NCBI GenBank assembly: GCA_944358825.1
Contig: CALVSA010000012.1
Location: 1-36,251, forward strand
Direction: 5' to 3'
From: an uncultured Bacilli bacterium
Lineage (GTDB): Bacteria > Bacillota_I > Bacilli_A > RF39 > UBA660
Length of the DNA: 36,251 nucleotides
Part shown: positions 16,475 through 23,979 of the stretch, piece by piece
How positions within the stretch are numbered: position 1 is the first letter of the stretch
How the letters are laid out: every line of letters starts with the position of its first letter
The notes under the pieces: generated by a model
Told to the model about the DNA's origin: nothing
Seen by the model: only the letters and a program-made list of their open reading frames with translations
Databases searched by the model: none
Position numbers and translations under genes: made by a program

Positions 16475-17401
16475 ATGGTAGATAGACAGTTAGCAGAGGA
16501 TGTTATTTATAAGATTAATAAGGGGATTAATTTAGGTAATGGAAAAAAGGCAAAGTTTTTATTACTTGATTATTTGTTATTAACTGATGTTAGTTTGGAA
16601 GAGATGTATAATTATATTTTTAATAATTTTAGTTATAAATATTATGATATGTTTTTAAAGTTTTATATTTTAAATAAAAATAAGATGAAAGCGACTACTA
16701 AAAATAGTTTATTAGAAATTAATTATCATTTTGGTGATTTTTCTCTTAGTATTGATGATAAGAGGCGTATTATTGAGTTTATGAAGTTAAATAAGTTACC
16801 TATGTCTAAAGATTTATTTATACAAATTGCTAATAGGTATTTTGGTTCACATATTGATCTAAATATCGATTATACTTCTAGTTTGTATAAAAAAATTAAC
16901 ATGGATAAGAGTATTACTACTAAACAAATTGATAAAGTTTTAGATGGTATTAAAAACGGTGTTAAGAGAAAAGATAAAATTTATCCATTTGAATTACTTG
17001 ATTATTATCTTATTACTAGTATGCCTTTATTAGGTTTTAGAAGTAATATTAAAAAATATTCTGATAGTGATAAACGAGCTTTTTCTAAATTTTATAACGA
17101 TAATCATTTAAAAGAGACTAGTAGTAATAATAATCATATTATTAATTTAGAAATTGTTATTAAAGATCATCGTATTGATGAGGCTGAAAAGTGTAGGATT
17201 TTAGAATATATGATTGATAATAATGTTCCAATTTTTGTTTCTTTGTTTATGCAAATAGCTAGAAGATATGTAAATGGGGAAATTAAACTTAATAATGATA
17301 GTAAATTACTTGACACTACTAATAAGAAACAGATGCAAAGGATATTTACTAGATATAAAGAATATGATACAATTATAGAGAGTAAATCATGGAGGTATTA
17401 A
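16475..17401 (+). CDS. Hypothetical helical protein with an internal duplication
   Basis: 308 residues, no signal peptide or membrane segment. Residues about 9-130 and 155-273 are two copies of one unit: VIYKINKGINL / VLDGIKNGVKR, LLLDYLLLTDVSL / ELLDYYLITSMPL, SIDDKRRIIEFMKLNKLPM / IDEAEKCRILEYMIDNNVP, LFIQIANRYFGSHIDLN / LFMQIARRYVNGEIKLN. I do not recognise the family. It has a good ribosome site (ACGGAGG) and sits between tig and uppP; uppP starts one base after its stop, so it is in the same operon. Confidence 0.8.
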   Translation: MVDRQLAEDVIYKINKGINLGNGKKAKFLLLDYLLLTDVSLEEMYNYIFNNFSYKYYDMFLKFYILNKNKMKATTKNSLLEINYHFGDFSLSIDDKRRIIEFMKLNKLPMSKDLFIQIANRYFGSHIDLNIDYTSSLYKKINMDKSITTKQIDKVLDGIKNGVKRKDKIYPFELLDYYLITSMPLLGFRSNIKKYSDSDKRAFSKFYNDNHLKETSSNNNHIINLEIVIKDHRIDEAEKCRILEYMIDNNVPIFVSLFMQIARRYVNGEIKLNNDSKLLDTTNKKQMQRIFTRYKEYDTIIESKSWRY

Positions 17402-17402
17402 T

Positions 17403-18221
17403 ATGAGTATCATTGAAAGTATTATATTAGGAATTGTACAGGGAGTTGGGGAATTTTTACCCATTTCATCATCTGCTCATTTGATTTTGGTAAGATTTTT
17501 ATTTAATATGCAAGCTTTAGATCCAGCTTTTGAAAAGGCATTTGATGTTGCACTTCATTTTGGAACTTTAATTGCTGTTATCTTTGTTTTTTATAAAGAT
17601 TGGTTATCTTTATTTAATGGAGCCATTCAAAAAGTTACAAAGAAGAAAGATTCTTTTGAAGCTAAGATGTTTGGTTATATTGTACTTGCAACTATTCCAG
17701 GGGCATTAGTAGGTTTGTTTTTAGAAGATATTATTGATTCAGTTGTTAGAGGTAATGTTTTAATTATAGCTATTTTGCTTGCTTTGATGGGTGTCTTTAT
17801 TTATATTGGCGATAAATGGGCAGATAAATATTATAAGAATCAAACTGGTTATAAAGATTTAACATTAAGACAAACTTTTTTAATTGGTATGTCGCAGGCT
17901 TTGGCAATAATTCCTGGCTTTTCTCGTAGTGGAACAACCATTTTAGCGGCTCGTCTTATGGGAGTATCACGTGAGGGAGCAGCTAAGTTTACTTTCCTTT
18001 TGTCTACGCCAATTATTTTTGGAGCGGCTATTGTTAAAGTAGGAGATTTAATGGTTAATTTTGATGTTTCCATTATTGTTGGTGTTGTTACTTCTGCTAT
18101 TGTAGGTATTCTTAGTATTAAGTTTTTATTAAGATATATTAAAAATAATGATTTTGCAATATTTGCTTATTATCGTGTTTTTATTGCTTTAATTGTTATT
18201 ATTAAGCTAATAGTAAGTTAG
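17403..18221 (+). CDS. uppP: Undecaprenyl-diphosphatase UppP (BacA family)
   Basis: 272-residue polytopic membrane enzyme that dephosphorylates undecaprenyl diphosphate to recycle the lipid carrier for wall synthesis. Both active-site motifs are present: GIVQGVGEFLPISSSAHL (residues 8-25) and the PGFSRSGTTI segment (about 173-182). Length is normal. GGAGG ends the preceding gene and serves as the ribosome site. Confidence 0.97.
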   Translation: MSIIESIILGIVQGVGEFLPISSSAHLILVRFLFNMQALDPAFEKAFDVALHFGTLIAVIFVFYKDWLSLFNGAIQKVTKKKDSFEAKMFGYIVLATIPGALVGLFLEDIIDSVVRGNVLIIAILLALMGVFIYIGDKWADKYYKNQTGYKDLTLRQTFLIGMSQALAIIPGFSRSGTTILAARLMGVSREGAAKFTFLLSTPIIFGAAIVKVGDLMVNFDVSIIVGVVTSAIVGILSIKFLLRYIKNNDFAIFAYYRVFIALIVIIKLIVS

Positions 18222-18246
18222 TATTTGGATAAATATATGTAAGATT

Positions 18247-18277
18247 AAAAACTTTATCGTAAAATATAGTTTTTTAT
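18247..18277 (+). terminator. Probable terminator after uppP
   Basis: AAAAACT (18247-18253) pairs with AGTTTTT (18268-18274), 14-base loop, T-rich tail. Moderate quality. Confidence 0.5.
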
Positions 18278-18462
18278 TTACTTCTTTTTTTGTTAAATAG
18301 GAAAGTTCTCCGTTCAAGAACAAACAAAAAAGTCGCATCAGATTTAATTCTAACAAAACTGAATAGAGAACTGTAACAAAATAATCTTTTTAATTTTAAA
18401 AAAAGTATTGACAAACATATGTTTTGTATGCTATAGTTTAATTACAAGCGAGGTGATACGTT

Positions 18463-18745
18463 ATGAAGAGTTATAAAACTTATAAATTTAGATTATATCC
18501 TAGTGAAAAACAAACAATCTTAATTCATAAGACCTTTGGATGTGTAAGGTAAGTACTACTATTAAGTAGATACATATTACCCGAGTAGTCAGATTTGTTC
18601 CTATTGTGAACAAAAAGAGCCTAAATTAAAAGATTTAAGTATAAGAGAATATAAATGCACGAATTGTGGAAGAACATTGGATAGAGATATAAATGCTAGT
18701 ATAAACATCTTATTTGAGGGATTAAAATTACATTATCAAAGGTAA
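18463..18745 (+). pseudogene. tnpB: tnpB remnant with large internal deletion
   Basis: 18463-18552 encodes only the first 29 residues (KFRLYPSEKQTILIHKTFG, then a stop). 18566-18745 encodes the last 59, starting VDTYYPSSQICSYC and including a Cys4 zinc finger (CSYC and CTNC) and DRDINASINI, which holds the last RuvC Asp. About 300 residues between are missing, including the other two catalytic acids, so no RNA-guided nuclease can be made. The ATG has a good ribosome site (GCGAGGTGAT). Confidence 0.88.
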
Positions 18746-18865
18746 ATAATGTTAAAATAGTAAAAAGCAAAAAAAAGGAACAAATACGGTAGCGACTATC
18801 GGAATTTAAGCCTATGGAGACTAGTCAGAGACTATCTATGAAGTAGGAAACCTTGGAGGTAACGA
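18746..18865 (+). ncRNA. Right-end/omega-RNA region of the tnpB element
   Basis: Directly after tnpB, where the guide (omega) RNA scaffold of active elements is encoded. It is GC-richer than its surroundings and contains the short pairings GTAGCGACTATC-type and CTAGTC/GACTA. With TnpB destroyed it is probably a fossil, although it could act with a TnpB from another copy. Confidence 0.45.
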
Positions 18866-19649
18866 CAAGGAAGAAACAAAATTTATTTTGTTTCCTTTGT
18901 TCTAATTTATCGTATTCTTCATCACTAACAGGTTCACACCATTCATTTTTAGTATTTTCTCCTGGAACTTCAACAGCAATATGAGAAAACCAACTATCCT
19001 TCTGTGCACCATGCCAATGCTTTACATTAGCGGGTATAACAACAACATCACCAGCTTTTAATCTTTGAACTTCACGATTTTCTTCCTGATAAAATCCATG
19101 ACCTTCCGTGCAAATAAGTATTTGACCTCCGCCTTTGGAAGCAGTATGAATATGCCAATTATTGCGAGCTTTAGGCTCAAAAGTAACATTTGCCAATGAT
19201 ACTTCACTCTCACCCACTTTAGTTAAAGGTTTTAAATAAGAATTACCAGTAAAGTATTTGCTATAAGCAGTATTAGGCTCTCCTAACCCAAACATCCCAC
19301 CATGTGAACTAGCATCGCTTTCTTCATCATAAACTTCTTTTGCCATATTAAAAACAGCCCAAGCATTTGGCCAACCAGCATAAAAAGCAGCATGAGTAAT
19401 GATTTCAGCCATTTCTTCTTTAGTTATTCCATTATTTTTCGCATTTATCAAATGATGTTTTAAAGAACTATCAAATAATCCTTTACCCATAAATACACAT
19501 ATTGTTACTAATGATCTGTCTCTTAAAGACAACTTGTCTTCTCTAGACCACACTTCACCAAATAATATATCATCATTTAATTCAGCAAACTTTGGAGCAA
19601 AGTCTCCTAAATTTTTTTCTTCCTGCAGTTTGTTTTTCCATTTTATCAA
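18825..19649 (-). CDS. Carboxymuconolactone decarboxylase-cupin fusion protein
   Basis: About 274 residues. The N-terminal CMD/AhpD-like domain (10-110) has LRDRSLVTICVFM and HHLINAKNNGITKEEMAEII but no CxxC, so it is not a peroxidase of the AhpD type. The C-terminal cupin (about 145-245) has the metal-binding set NWHIHTASKGGGQ and GDVVVIPANVKHWHGA. Such fusions are common in stress regulons of gut Bacillota. The last 20 or so residues (after EEYDKLE) are read from a hairpin and the IS right end and are not native. The start is odd: TTG at 19649 touches its GGAGG, while the well-spaced ATG at 19641 is out of frame by one base. Expressed from a MerR-type promoter. Confidence 0.82.
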   Translation of the reverse strand: MIKWKNKLQEEKNLGDFAPKFAELNDDILFGEVWSREDKLSLRDRSLVTICVFMGKGLFDSSLKHHLINAKNNGITKEEMAEIITHAAFYAGWPNAWAVFNMAKEVYDEESDASSHGGMFGLGEPNTAYSKYFTGNSYLKPLTKVGESEVSLANVTFEPKARNNWHIHTASKGGGQILICTEGHGFYQEENREVQRLKAGDVVVIPANVKHWHGAQKDSWFSHIAVEVPGENTKNEWCEPVSDEEYDKLEQRKQNKFCFFLVVTSKVSYFIDSL

Positions 19650-19660
19650 CCTCCAAAAAC

Positions 19661-19691
19661 ATTATAACACTTAAACCTAACTTTAAGTCAA
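19661..19691 (-). promoter_or_regulatory. MerR-type promoter and operator of the CMD-cupin gene
   Basis: On the minus strand: TTGACT, 19-base spacer, TATAAT. The spacer holds a perfect dyad ACTTAAA-N6-TTTAAGT (19669-19688). A 19-base spacer with a centred dyad is the hallmark of MerR-activated promoters, and the half-sites resemble what I recall of the AdhR box of Bacillus. Confidence 0.8.
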
Positions 19692-19727
19692 TAATATGTC
19701 ATAAAAATGTCTAATTTTTAATAATTA

Positions 19728-19756
19728 TTGAAAATGCTACCCATAGATGATATAAT
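19728..19756 (+). promoter_or_regulatory. Promoter of the DedA gene
   Basis: TTGAAA (19728-19733), 17-base spacer, TATAAT (19751-19756). Confidence 0.7.
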
Positions 19757-19782
19757 TAGCCATGTAGAAAAGGAGAAAAATT

Positions 19783-20406
19783 ATGCAAGAATTAATTTTA
19801 TCAATAATGGAACAATATGGCTATATTGGTACATTTTTATTAATAACAATTGAAAACGTCTTTCCCCCTATTCCATCAGAAATAGTCCTTTTATTCGGAG
19901 GATTTATGACTACTTATACTTCATTAAATATAGCATTTATGGTAATCGCGGCCACTTTAGGATCATTACTAGGAGCCATTATTTTATATTATATTGGAAA
20001 AATACTAAATAAAGAAAGACTAAAAAAAATAGTATCAGGAAAAGTAGGAAAAGTATTACACTTGAAAAATGAAGATATAGATAAAGCAGACCAATGGTTT
20101 GACACTAAAGGAAATAAAACAGTATTTTTCTGTCGTTTTATTCCAATAGTTAGAAGCCTAATATCAATTCCTGCAGGAATGAGTGAGATGGATATGAAAA
20201 AATTTATCATCTATACTATCGCGGGTTCTCTTATTTGGAATACAGTCTTACTATTCATAGGAAGTAAAGTCGGTGAAAATTGGACAGATATTTTAGGAAT
20301 TTTTGATAATTATTCCCATATAACATTAATAGTATTAATAATATTATTCATAGTTGCTTGCATAATATTTTATATTAAAAAAATAAAAAAACCAAAAAAA
20401 GTATAA
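19783..20406 (+). CDS. DedA/SNARE-associated family membrane protein
   Basis: 207 residues. Family marks: YGYIGTFLLITIENVFPPIPSEIVLLFGGF at the start (in parts, residues 12-41), a re-entrant Gly-rich segment, then FCRFIPIVRSLISIPAGMSEMDMKKF with the conserved Arg-Pro-Gly pattern, and C-terminal membrane helices. DedA proteins are now thought to act as lipid flippases, including for undecaprenyl phosphate, and affect envelope stress. Single-gene unit with its own promoter and terminator. Confidence 0.92.
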   Translation: MQELILSIMEQYGYIGTFLLITIENVFPPIPSEIVLLFGGFMTTYTSLNIAFMVIAATLGSLLGAIILYYIGKILNKERLKKIVSGKVGKVLHLKNEDIDKADQWFDTKGNKTVFFCRFIPIVRSLISIPAGMSEMDMKKFIIYTIAGSLIWNTVLLFIGSKVGENWTDILGIFDNYSHITLIVLIILFIVACIIFYIKKIKKPKKV

Positions 20407-20424
20407 CTTTAAAGTTATATTTTT
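20397..20424. terminator. Terminator after the DedA gene
   Basis: The 18-base palindrome TATAACTTTAAAGTTATA (20402-20419), with A before and TTTT after, overlaps the stop codon. Confidence 0.7.
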
Positions 20425-20479
20425 ATTTAACCTAAAAAATCAACGCCAATAATTTTTCACACATTTCTTTTCTATTTTA

Positions 20480-20512
20480 TTGACATATATATTTACAATA
20501 TGCTAATATAAT
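20480..20512 (+). promoter_or_regulatory. Candidate promoter of the merR gene
   Basis: TTGACA (20480-20485) followed by overlapping -10 candidates TAATAT (20504-20509, 18-base spacer) and TATAAT (20507-20512, 21). The dyad operator found at the two target promoters is not present here. Confidence 0.5.
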
Positions 20513-20561
20513 GGTGCGACATGAAGCTTACTTTATATAATTATTTTAAGGAAGTGAAAAT

Positions 20562-21002
20562 ATGTTTTATACCATTGGAGAAGTATCAAAAAAATATAAT
20601 TTACCATTATCAACCTTAAGATATTATGATAATGAAGGATTAATCCCGAATTTAGAAAAAGATGCCAAGGGAAATCGTAAGTTTAGTGAAAATAATTTAG
20701 AAGCATTAAAAGTAATTGAGTGCTTAAAAAAATCAGGATTAGAAATAAAAGAAATTAAAAAATTTATGGAATGGACCCAAGAGGGAAATAAATCATTTAC
20801 AAAAAGAAAAAATCTTTTTCTAGAAAGAAAAAAGATTGTCGAACAAGAAATAGAACAACTAAATAGAGTATTAAATATGCTAAAATTCAAATGCTGGTAT
20901 TATGATGAGGCTATTAAATATAATGATGAAGAAAAAGTTAAAAATATAAAATTAGAAGAAATGCCAAAAGAAATAAAAAAAGCATATGAAAATACTTTAT
21001 AG
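20562..21002 (+). CDS. MerR-family regulator, NmlR/AdhR-like
   Basis: 146 residues. The N-terminal winged helix (1-70) has the family sequence YTIGEVSKKYNLPLSTLRYYDNEGLIP (in parts) and is followed by a coiled coil (about 75-115) with ERKKIVEQEIEQLNRVLNMLK. A single Cys at position 54 (IECLKKSG) matches the conserved reactive Cys of NmlR/AdhR regulators, which sense aldehydes and thiol stress; another Cys is at about 111. Two promoters in the window with 19-base spacers and matching dyads control just such stress genes (CMD-cupin; flavodoxin-AKR), so this is most likely their activator. AAGGAAGTGA precedes the ATG. Confidence 0.88.
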   Translation: MFYTIGEVSKKYNLPLSTLRYYDNEGLIPNLEKDAKGNRKFSENNLEALKVIECLKKSGLEIKEIKKFMEWTQEGNKSFTKRKNLFLERKKIVEQEIEQLNRVLNMLKFKCWYYDEAIKYNDEEKVKNIKLEEMPKEIKKAYENTL

Positions 21003-21050
21003 TTTTCAACATAAACTGTGGAAAAAGCCCGATAAACGGACTTTCACCTT

Positions 21051-21072
21051 AAGAGAAAAATCTCTTTATATT
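21051..21072 (+). terminator. Weak terminator after merR
   Basis: AAGAGA (21051-21056), loop AAAA, TCTCTT (21061-21066), then TATATT. An imperfect hairpin AAAGCCCG/CGGACTTT lies just before at 21024-21044. Confidence 0.4.
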
Positions 21073-21186
21073 AAACAGTAAATATATAAAATATTACTGT
21101 ATTATTATTGTGTAAAATAAAAACAAATTTATACATAAAATATGTGATTAATAAAAAATAATTACAACAATAAAAGAAGGAAAAAT

Positions 21187-21852
21187 ATGAAAAAACAAGA
21201 TTATGTAGTGTGTAGAAATAATATTTACGTAGGACATGTTGCTCGTGTTAATAAATACTTTATTAATAAAGTAAGTGATGACGAGGACAACGATGATTTT
21301 TCAGAAATATTAGTAAATGATTATACAATATATAGAAGTATATTATTTACTCCTAATCAAGAAAATCAAGCACAAGATTTATTATATGATAGTCCTAATT
21401 ATTCAATCATTAATAGTTTAGACGCAGAAGAAGCATATAACGTAAATGAAAATAGTATTATTATAATTGATGCATGCAATTTAAACCAATTACTAGAATA
21501 TTTTAATTACAATGATATATTAGCAATTGAAGATATAATAAAGCTTCGAAAAAAATTCTTCACAGGAAAATTTACTAAAGACAATGCACAATTATTCGGA
21601 TGGAAAGAAATAAAAGTAAATGATTTAAAAATATATAATATGAAAAATAAAAAAGAGTTTGTAAAAAGACAAAGAAAAGGTTATCGTCTGTTTTATAATA
21701 TAGAGAAAAATAATTGCTTTGAAGAATATTGGGATGTTTTAGATGAATATGGTAATAACAACATATTTGATATAATTAAAGGTAAAGAAAAAAGAATAGA
21801 TGTATTTAAACCGATAAAAGAAGAAGGAAAAATAAAGAAATTAATTAAATAA
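21187..21852 (+). CDS. Hypothetical protein
   Basis: 221 residues, soluble, mixed charge, no signal peptide or membrane segment. Visible pieces include YVVCRNNIYVGHVARVNKYF near the start, an acidic patch DDEDNDDFSE (about 35-44), ENSIIIIDACNLNQLLEYF and a Lys-rich C-terminus. I do not recognise the family. GAAGGAAAAAT precedes the ATG, and a very strong terminator follows, so it is a single-gene unit between the merR gene and a scar of two gene fragments. Confidence 0.7.
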   Translation: MKKQDYVVCRNNIYVGHVARVNKYFINKVSDDEDNDDFSEILVNDYTIYRSILFTPNQENQAQDLLYDSPNYSIINSLDAEEAYNVNENSIIIIDACNLNQLLEYFNYNDILAIEDIIKLRKKFFTGKFTKDNAQLFGWKEIKVNDLKIYNMKNKKEFVKRQRKGYRLFYNIEKNNCFEEYWDVLDEYGNNNIFDIIKGKEKRIDVFKPIKEEGKIKKLIK

Positions 21853-21857
21853 TCTAT

Positions 21858-21894
21858 AAAAAAACATTTTTTATAAATTAAAATGTTTTTTTTT
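21858..21894. terminator. Terminator after the hypothetical gene
   Basis: AAAAAAACATTTT (21858-21870) pairs with AAAATGTTTTTTT (21880-21892); T-run to 21894. 13-bp perfect stem, also usable on the minus strand. Confidence 0.85.
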
Positions 21895-21906
21895 CAACAA
21901 AAAATT

Positions 21907-22005
21907 TTATTTAGAAATCAAACCATCAACATATCCTTCGACTTTTGACATATCATTTTTTGACAACTTATTTATTTTTAATAATAATTTAAATTGTTGC
22001 TCATT
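21907..22005 (-). pseudogene. C-terminal fragment of an HTH (Xre-type) regulator
   Basis: The minus strand encodes about 33 residues ending INKLSKNDMSKVEGYVDGL then ISK and a stop, a typical tail of small helix-turn-helix regulators. There is no start or DNA-binding part; homology stops where the next fragment begins. Confidence 0.5.
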
Positions 22006-22010
22006 TATGT

Positions 22011-22157
22011 TACACAGGAACAACTGATTTAGGAATAGGAAGTGAATATATTACAACTACATACGGATGTAATGGAAGTGGTAGTGTTGGAGCAAATGCA
22101 ATTTTAATGTTCCAAGACGGTAAGTTATCTACCATGTCTCAATCTGGTCTTGAATAA
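22011..22157 (+). pseudogene. C-terminal fragment of a secreted/pilin-like protein
   Basis: An open frame without a start reads YTGTTDLGIGSEYITTTYGC and later ANAILMFQDGKLSTMSQSGL before TAA. The Gly/Thr-rich sequence with one Cys looks like the C-terminal part of a prepilin-like or exported protein. It abuts the HTH fragment on the other strand, so a deletion or recombination joined two gene ends here. Confidence 0.45.
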
Positions 22158-22169
22158 TAAATACTTAAC

Positions 22170-22199
22170 AGCAACTACATCAATTGTATGTTGCTTTTT
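22170..22199 (+). terminator. Terminator after the gene fragment
   Basis: AGCAACTACA (22170-22179) pairs with TGTA-T-GTTGCT (22185-22195, one bulge), followed by TTTTT. It marks the former 3' end of the truncated gene. Confidence 0.65.
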
Positions 22200-22225
22200 A
22201 ATCATATATAAATAAAGGAGTCATA

Positions 22226-22687
22226 ATGAAGAAAATATTATTAATTTTAATAAGTGAAATTTTATTATTTACTATTACTGGTTGTAACACTACAACAACA
22301 GTTAAAAACGATGCAGAATTAAATCAAATAAATGGAGTAACAATGACAATAAAAGAAAACACCTTAACAAGAAGTGGAGCAACAGTTGTTATTAATGATA
22401 CTAATAGAACTAAAACTTATTCATATGGCGAAGCCTATAGAATTGATAAAAAAGAAAATGGTCAATGGGAAGAATTAAAACCAATTCATGATGATTATGG
22501 ATTTAATGAAATGGCTTATTATACAGATGATGATGGAAAACTAGAATTTAACTATAATTGGGAATATATATATGGTCAATTAGAAAATGGAGAATATAGA
22601 TTAGCAAAAAGTGCTTATTTAGTATCTAATACTCCCGTAACAGAAGACGATAAATTATATTTTTCAGTCGAATTTAATATTGAGTAG
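22226..22687 (+). CDS. Lipoprotein with bacterial Ig-like domain
   Basis: 153 residues. A signal peptide ends in the lipobox ITGC (Cys20). The mature part (about 37-153) has the pattern VTMTIKENTLTRSGATVVIND, YSYGEAYRIDKKENGQWEEL and NWEYIYGQLENGEYRLAKS (in parts), which is the Big-type Ig-like domain found in many Bacillota lipoproteins and in some BlaR-type sensors. Role unknown; outer face of the membrane. AAAGGAG precedes the ATG. The next gene follows after 7 bases. Confidence 0.82.
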   Translation: MKKILLILISEILLFTITGCNTTTTVKNDAELNQINGVTMTIKENTLTRSGATVVINDTNRTKTYSYGEAYRIDKKENGQWEELKPIHDDYGFNEMAYYTDDDGKLEFNYNWEYIYGQLENGEYRLAKSAYLVSNTPVTEDDKLYFSVEFNIE

Positions 22688-22694
22688 GTGAACA

Positions 22695-22928
22695 ATGGGA
22701 CACATTATTTTAGATTGTGCTATTGTTATAATTAATACTGTAATATTTTATATAATTTTTGATATATTATATAATAAATTTAATATAAGAGAAAAATTCT
22801 TTGGTATTTTTGGTAAAAATAAAATTATTTATTATCTAACAATAATTTTTCTTATTTTAGTTTTAATTTTATTATTTATAATTTTACCAAGACTGATGTA
22901 TAATGATAAAAAATATATAGATTATTAA
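22695..22928 (+). CDS. Small two-helix membrane protein
   Basis: 77 residues with two hydrophobic segments (about 4-25 and 43-67) joined by a basic loop (KFNIREKFFGIFGKNK). No family recognised. AGGTGA lies 6 bases before the ATG, and it directly follows the Ig-like lipoprotein gene, probably as its operon partner. Confidence 0.65.
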   Translation: MGHIILDCAIVIINTVIFYIIFDILYNKFNIREKFFGIFGKNKIIYYLTIIFLILVLILLFIILPRLMYNDKKYIDY

Positions 22929-23077
22929 ATTTATAAATGATATAATTAAGAAGAGGTGGTAATATAGATAGTTATATAATATTTTTAGTAATTATAATAT
23001 TTATAATTTTATTTCTAAATAGAAGAGATAAGTTTTATTTAGGAATAATAAATAAAAAGAAAAGGAGAAAAAGAAAT

Positions 23078-23290
23078 ATGCCTAAAGAATTAATAAAAGA
23101 ATTTATGGACAAGAAATGCTTAATCGTGTTATTTAATGAATCATTTGGTATTCAAGGAAAAATAGTAGCAATTGAAGATAATTGGATAAAAATAGAAGAA
23201 AAAGATACTATTAGAATTGTAAATGGTGATATGATAAGAGATATATCTATACTACCAGAAAAACATCAAAATAAAAAGGAGAAAAAATAA
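23078..23290 (+). CDS. Small LSM-like protein (DUF6897-type), possibly with an N-terminal membrane extension
   Basis: 70 residues from the ATG at 23078 (GGAG 10 bases upstream). CLIVLFNESFGIQGKIVAIEDNWIKIE and TIRIVNGDMIRDISIL (in parts) form short beta strands of an Sm/LSM-like barrel. The frame is open for a further 38 codons upstream and would add a membrane helix (SYIIFLVIIIFIILFLNRR) and a basic stretch. A good ribosome site (AGAGGTGGT, 22952-22960) precedes codon ATA at 22964, as if an ATG start had mutated. Overlaps the start of the LiaF-like gene by one base. Confidence 0.7.
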   Translation: MPKELIKEFMDKKCLIVLFNESFGIQGKIVAIEDNWIKIEEKDTIRIVNGDMIRDISILPEKHQNKKEKK

Positions 23291-23979
23291 TGAATCAAAC
23301 TAAAAATATATTATGGGGAATAGTATTAATTATAATTGGATTAATATGGGGGCTTAATGCTCTAGATATTACAAATATTAATGTTTTCTTTGATGGATGG
23401 TGGACTTTATTTATAATTATTCCATGTTTTATCGGACTATTTAATCAAAAAGAAAGTAAAACAGGCAATATAATTGGTTTAATTATAGGTATAGTATTAC
23501 TTTTATGTTGTATGAATATACTTGATTTTGATATTGTGTGGAAGCTTACAATTCCTGTTATTTTAGTAGTATTAGGATTATCATTTATATTAAAAGATAA
23601 CTTAAATAATAAGATTAACAAAGAAATTAAAAAAATAAATCAAGAAGGTAATAAAGAAAATGAATATTGTGCAACATTTTCATCACAAAATATAGACTTT
23701 GACAAAGAAGAATTCAACGGTGCAAATTTAACTGCAGTCTTTGGAGGAGTAAAATGTGATTTAAGAAAATCAATTATTAAAGAAAATCAAGTAATTAATT
23801 GTTCAGCAATTTTTGGAGGAATTAGTATATATTTACCAGAAAATGTCAAAGTAAAAATAAAGTCAAATTCGATTTTCGGTGGAGTATCTAATAATAAGAA
23901 AAACATAGATACGGACAAAAAAGAAAAAATAATTTATATTAATGCTATGTGTATGTTTGGAGGAATTGACATCAAATGA
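23290..23979 (+). CDS. LiaF-like envelope-stress membrane protein
   Basis: 229 residues. Four membrane segments (about 8-25, 34-48, 57-75, 82-100) precede a cytosolic or surface C-terminal domain with FSSQNIDFDKEEFNGANLTAVFGG, AIFGGISIYLPENVKVKI and MFGGIDIK (in parts), the repeated FGG pattern of the LiaF/VraT C-terminal domain. LiaF holds back the LiaRS cell-envelope stress two-component system in Bacillus. No LiaRS is in this window. Its TGA overlaps the next ATG. Confidence 0.85.
   Translation: MNQTKNILWGIVLIIIGLIWGLNALDITNINVFFDGWWTLFIIIPCFIGLFNQKESKTGNIIGLIIGIVLLLCCMNILDFDIVWKLTIPVILVVLGLSFILKDNLNNKINKEIKKINQEGNKENEYCATFSSQNIDFDKEEFNGANLTAVFGGVKCDLRKSIIKENQVINCSAIFGGISIYLPENVKVKIKSNSIFGGVSNNKKNIDTDKKEKIIYINAMCMFGGIDIK

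Larger units (their letters stand above)
18290..18865 (+). mobile_element. Degenerate IS200/IS605-family element
   Basis: The stretch contains a tnpB remnant (18463-18745) with its own promoter (TTGACA 18408-18413, 18-base spacer, TATAGT 18432-18437) and a GC-richer right end with the wording typical of these elements (CCTATGGAGACTAGTCAGAG around 18812-18831). A short hairpin near 18304-18320 (GTTCT/AGAAC) may mark the left end. The exact limits are uncertain. No tnpA is present. Inference: a non-autonomous copy whose right end has reached the 3' end of the CMD-cupin gene. Confidence 0.75.

Noticed and set aside
18222-18300. Possible dif site at the skew reversal (GATAAATATATGTAAG)
   Set aside because: Only loosely like the Bacillus dif arm; the second arm is missing, so no dif is called.
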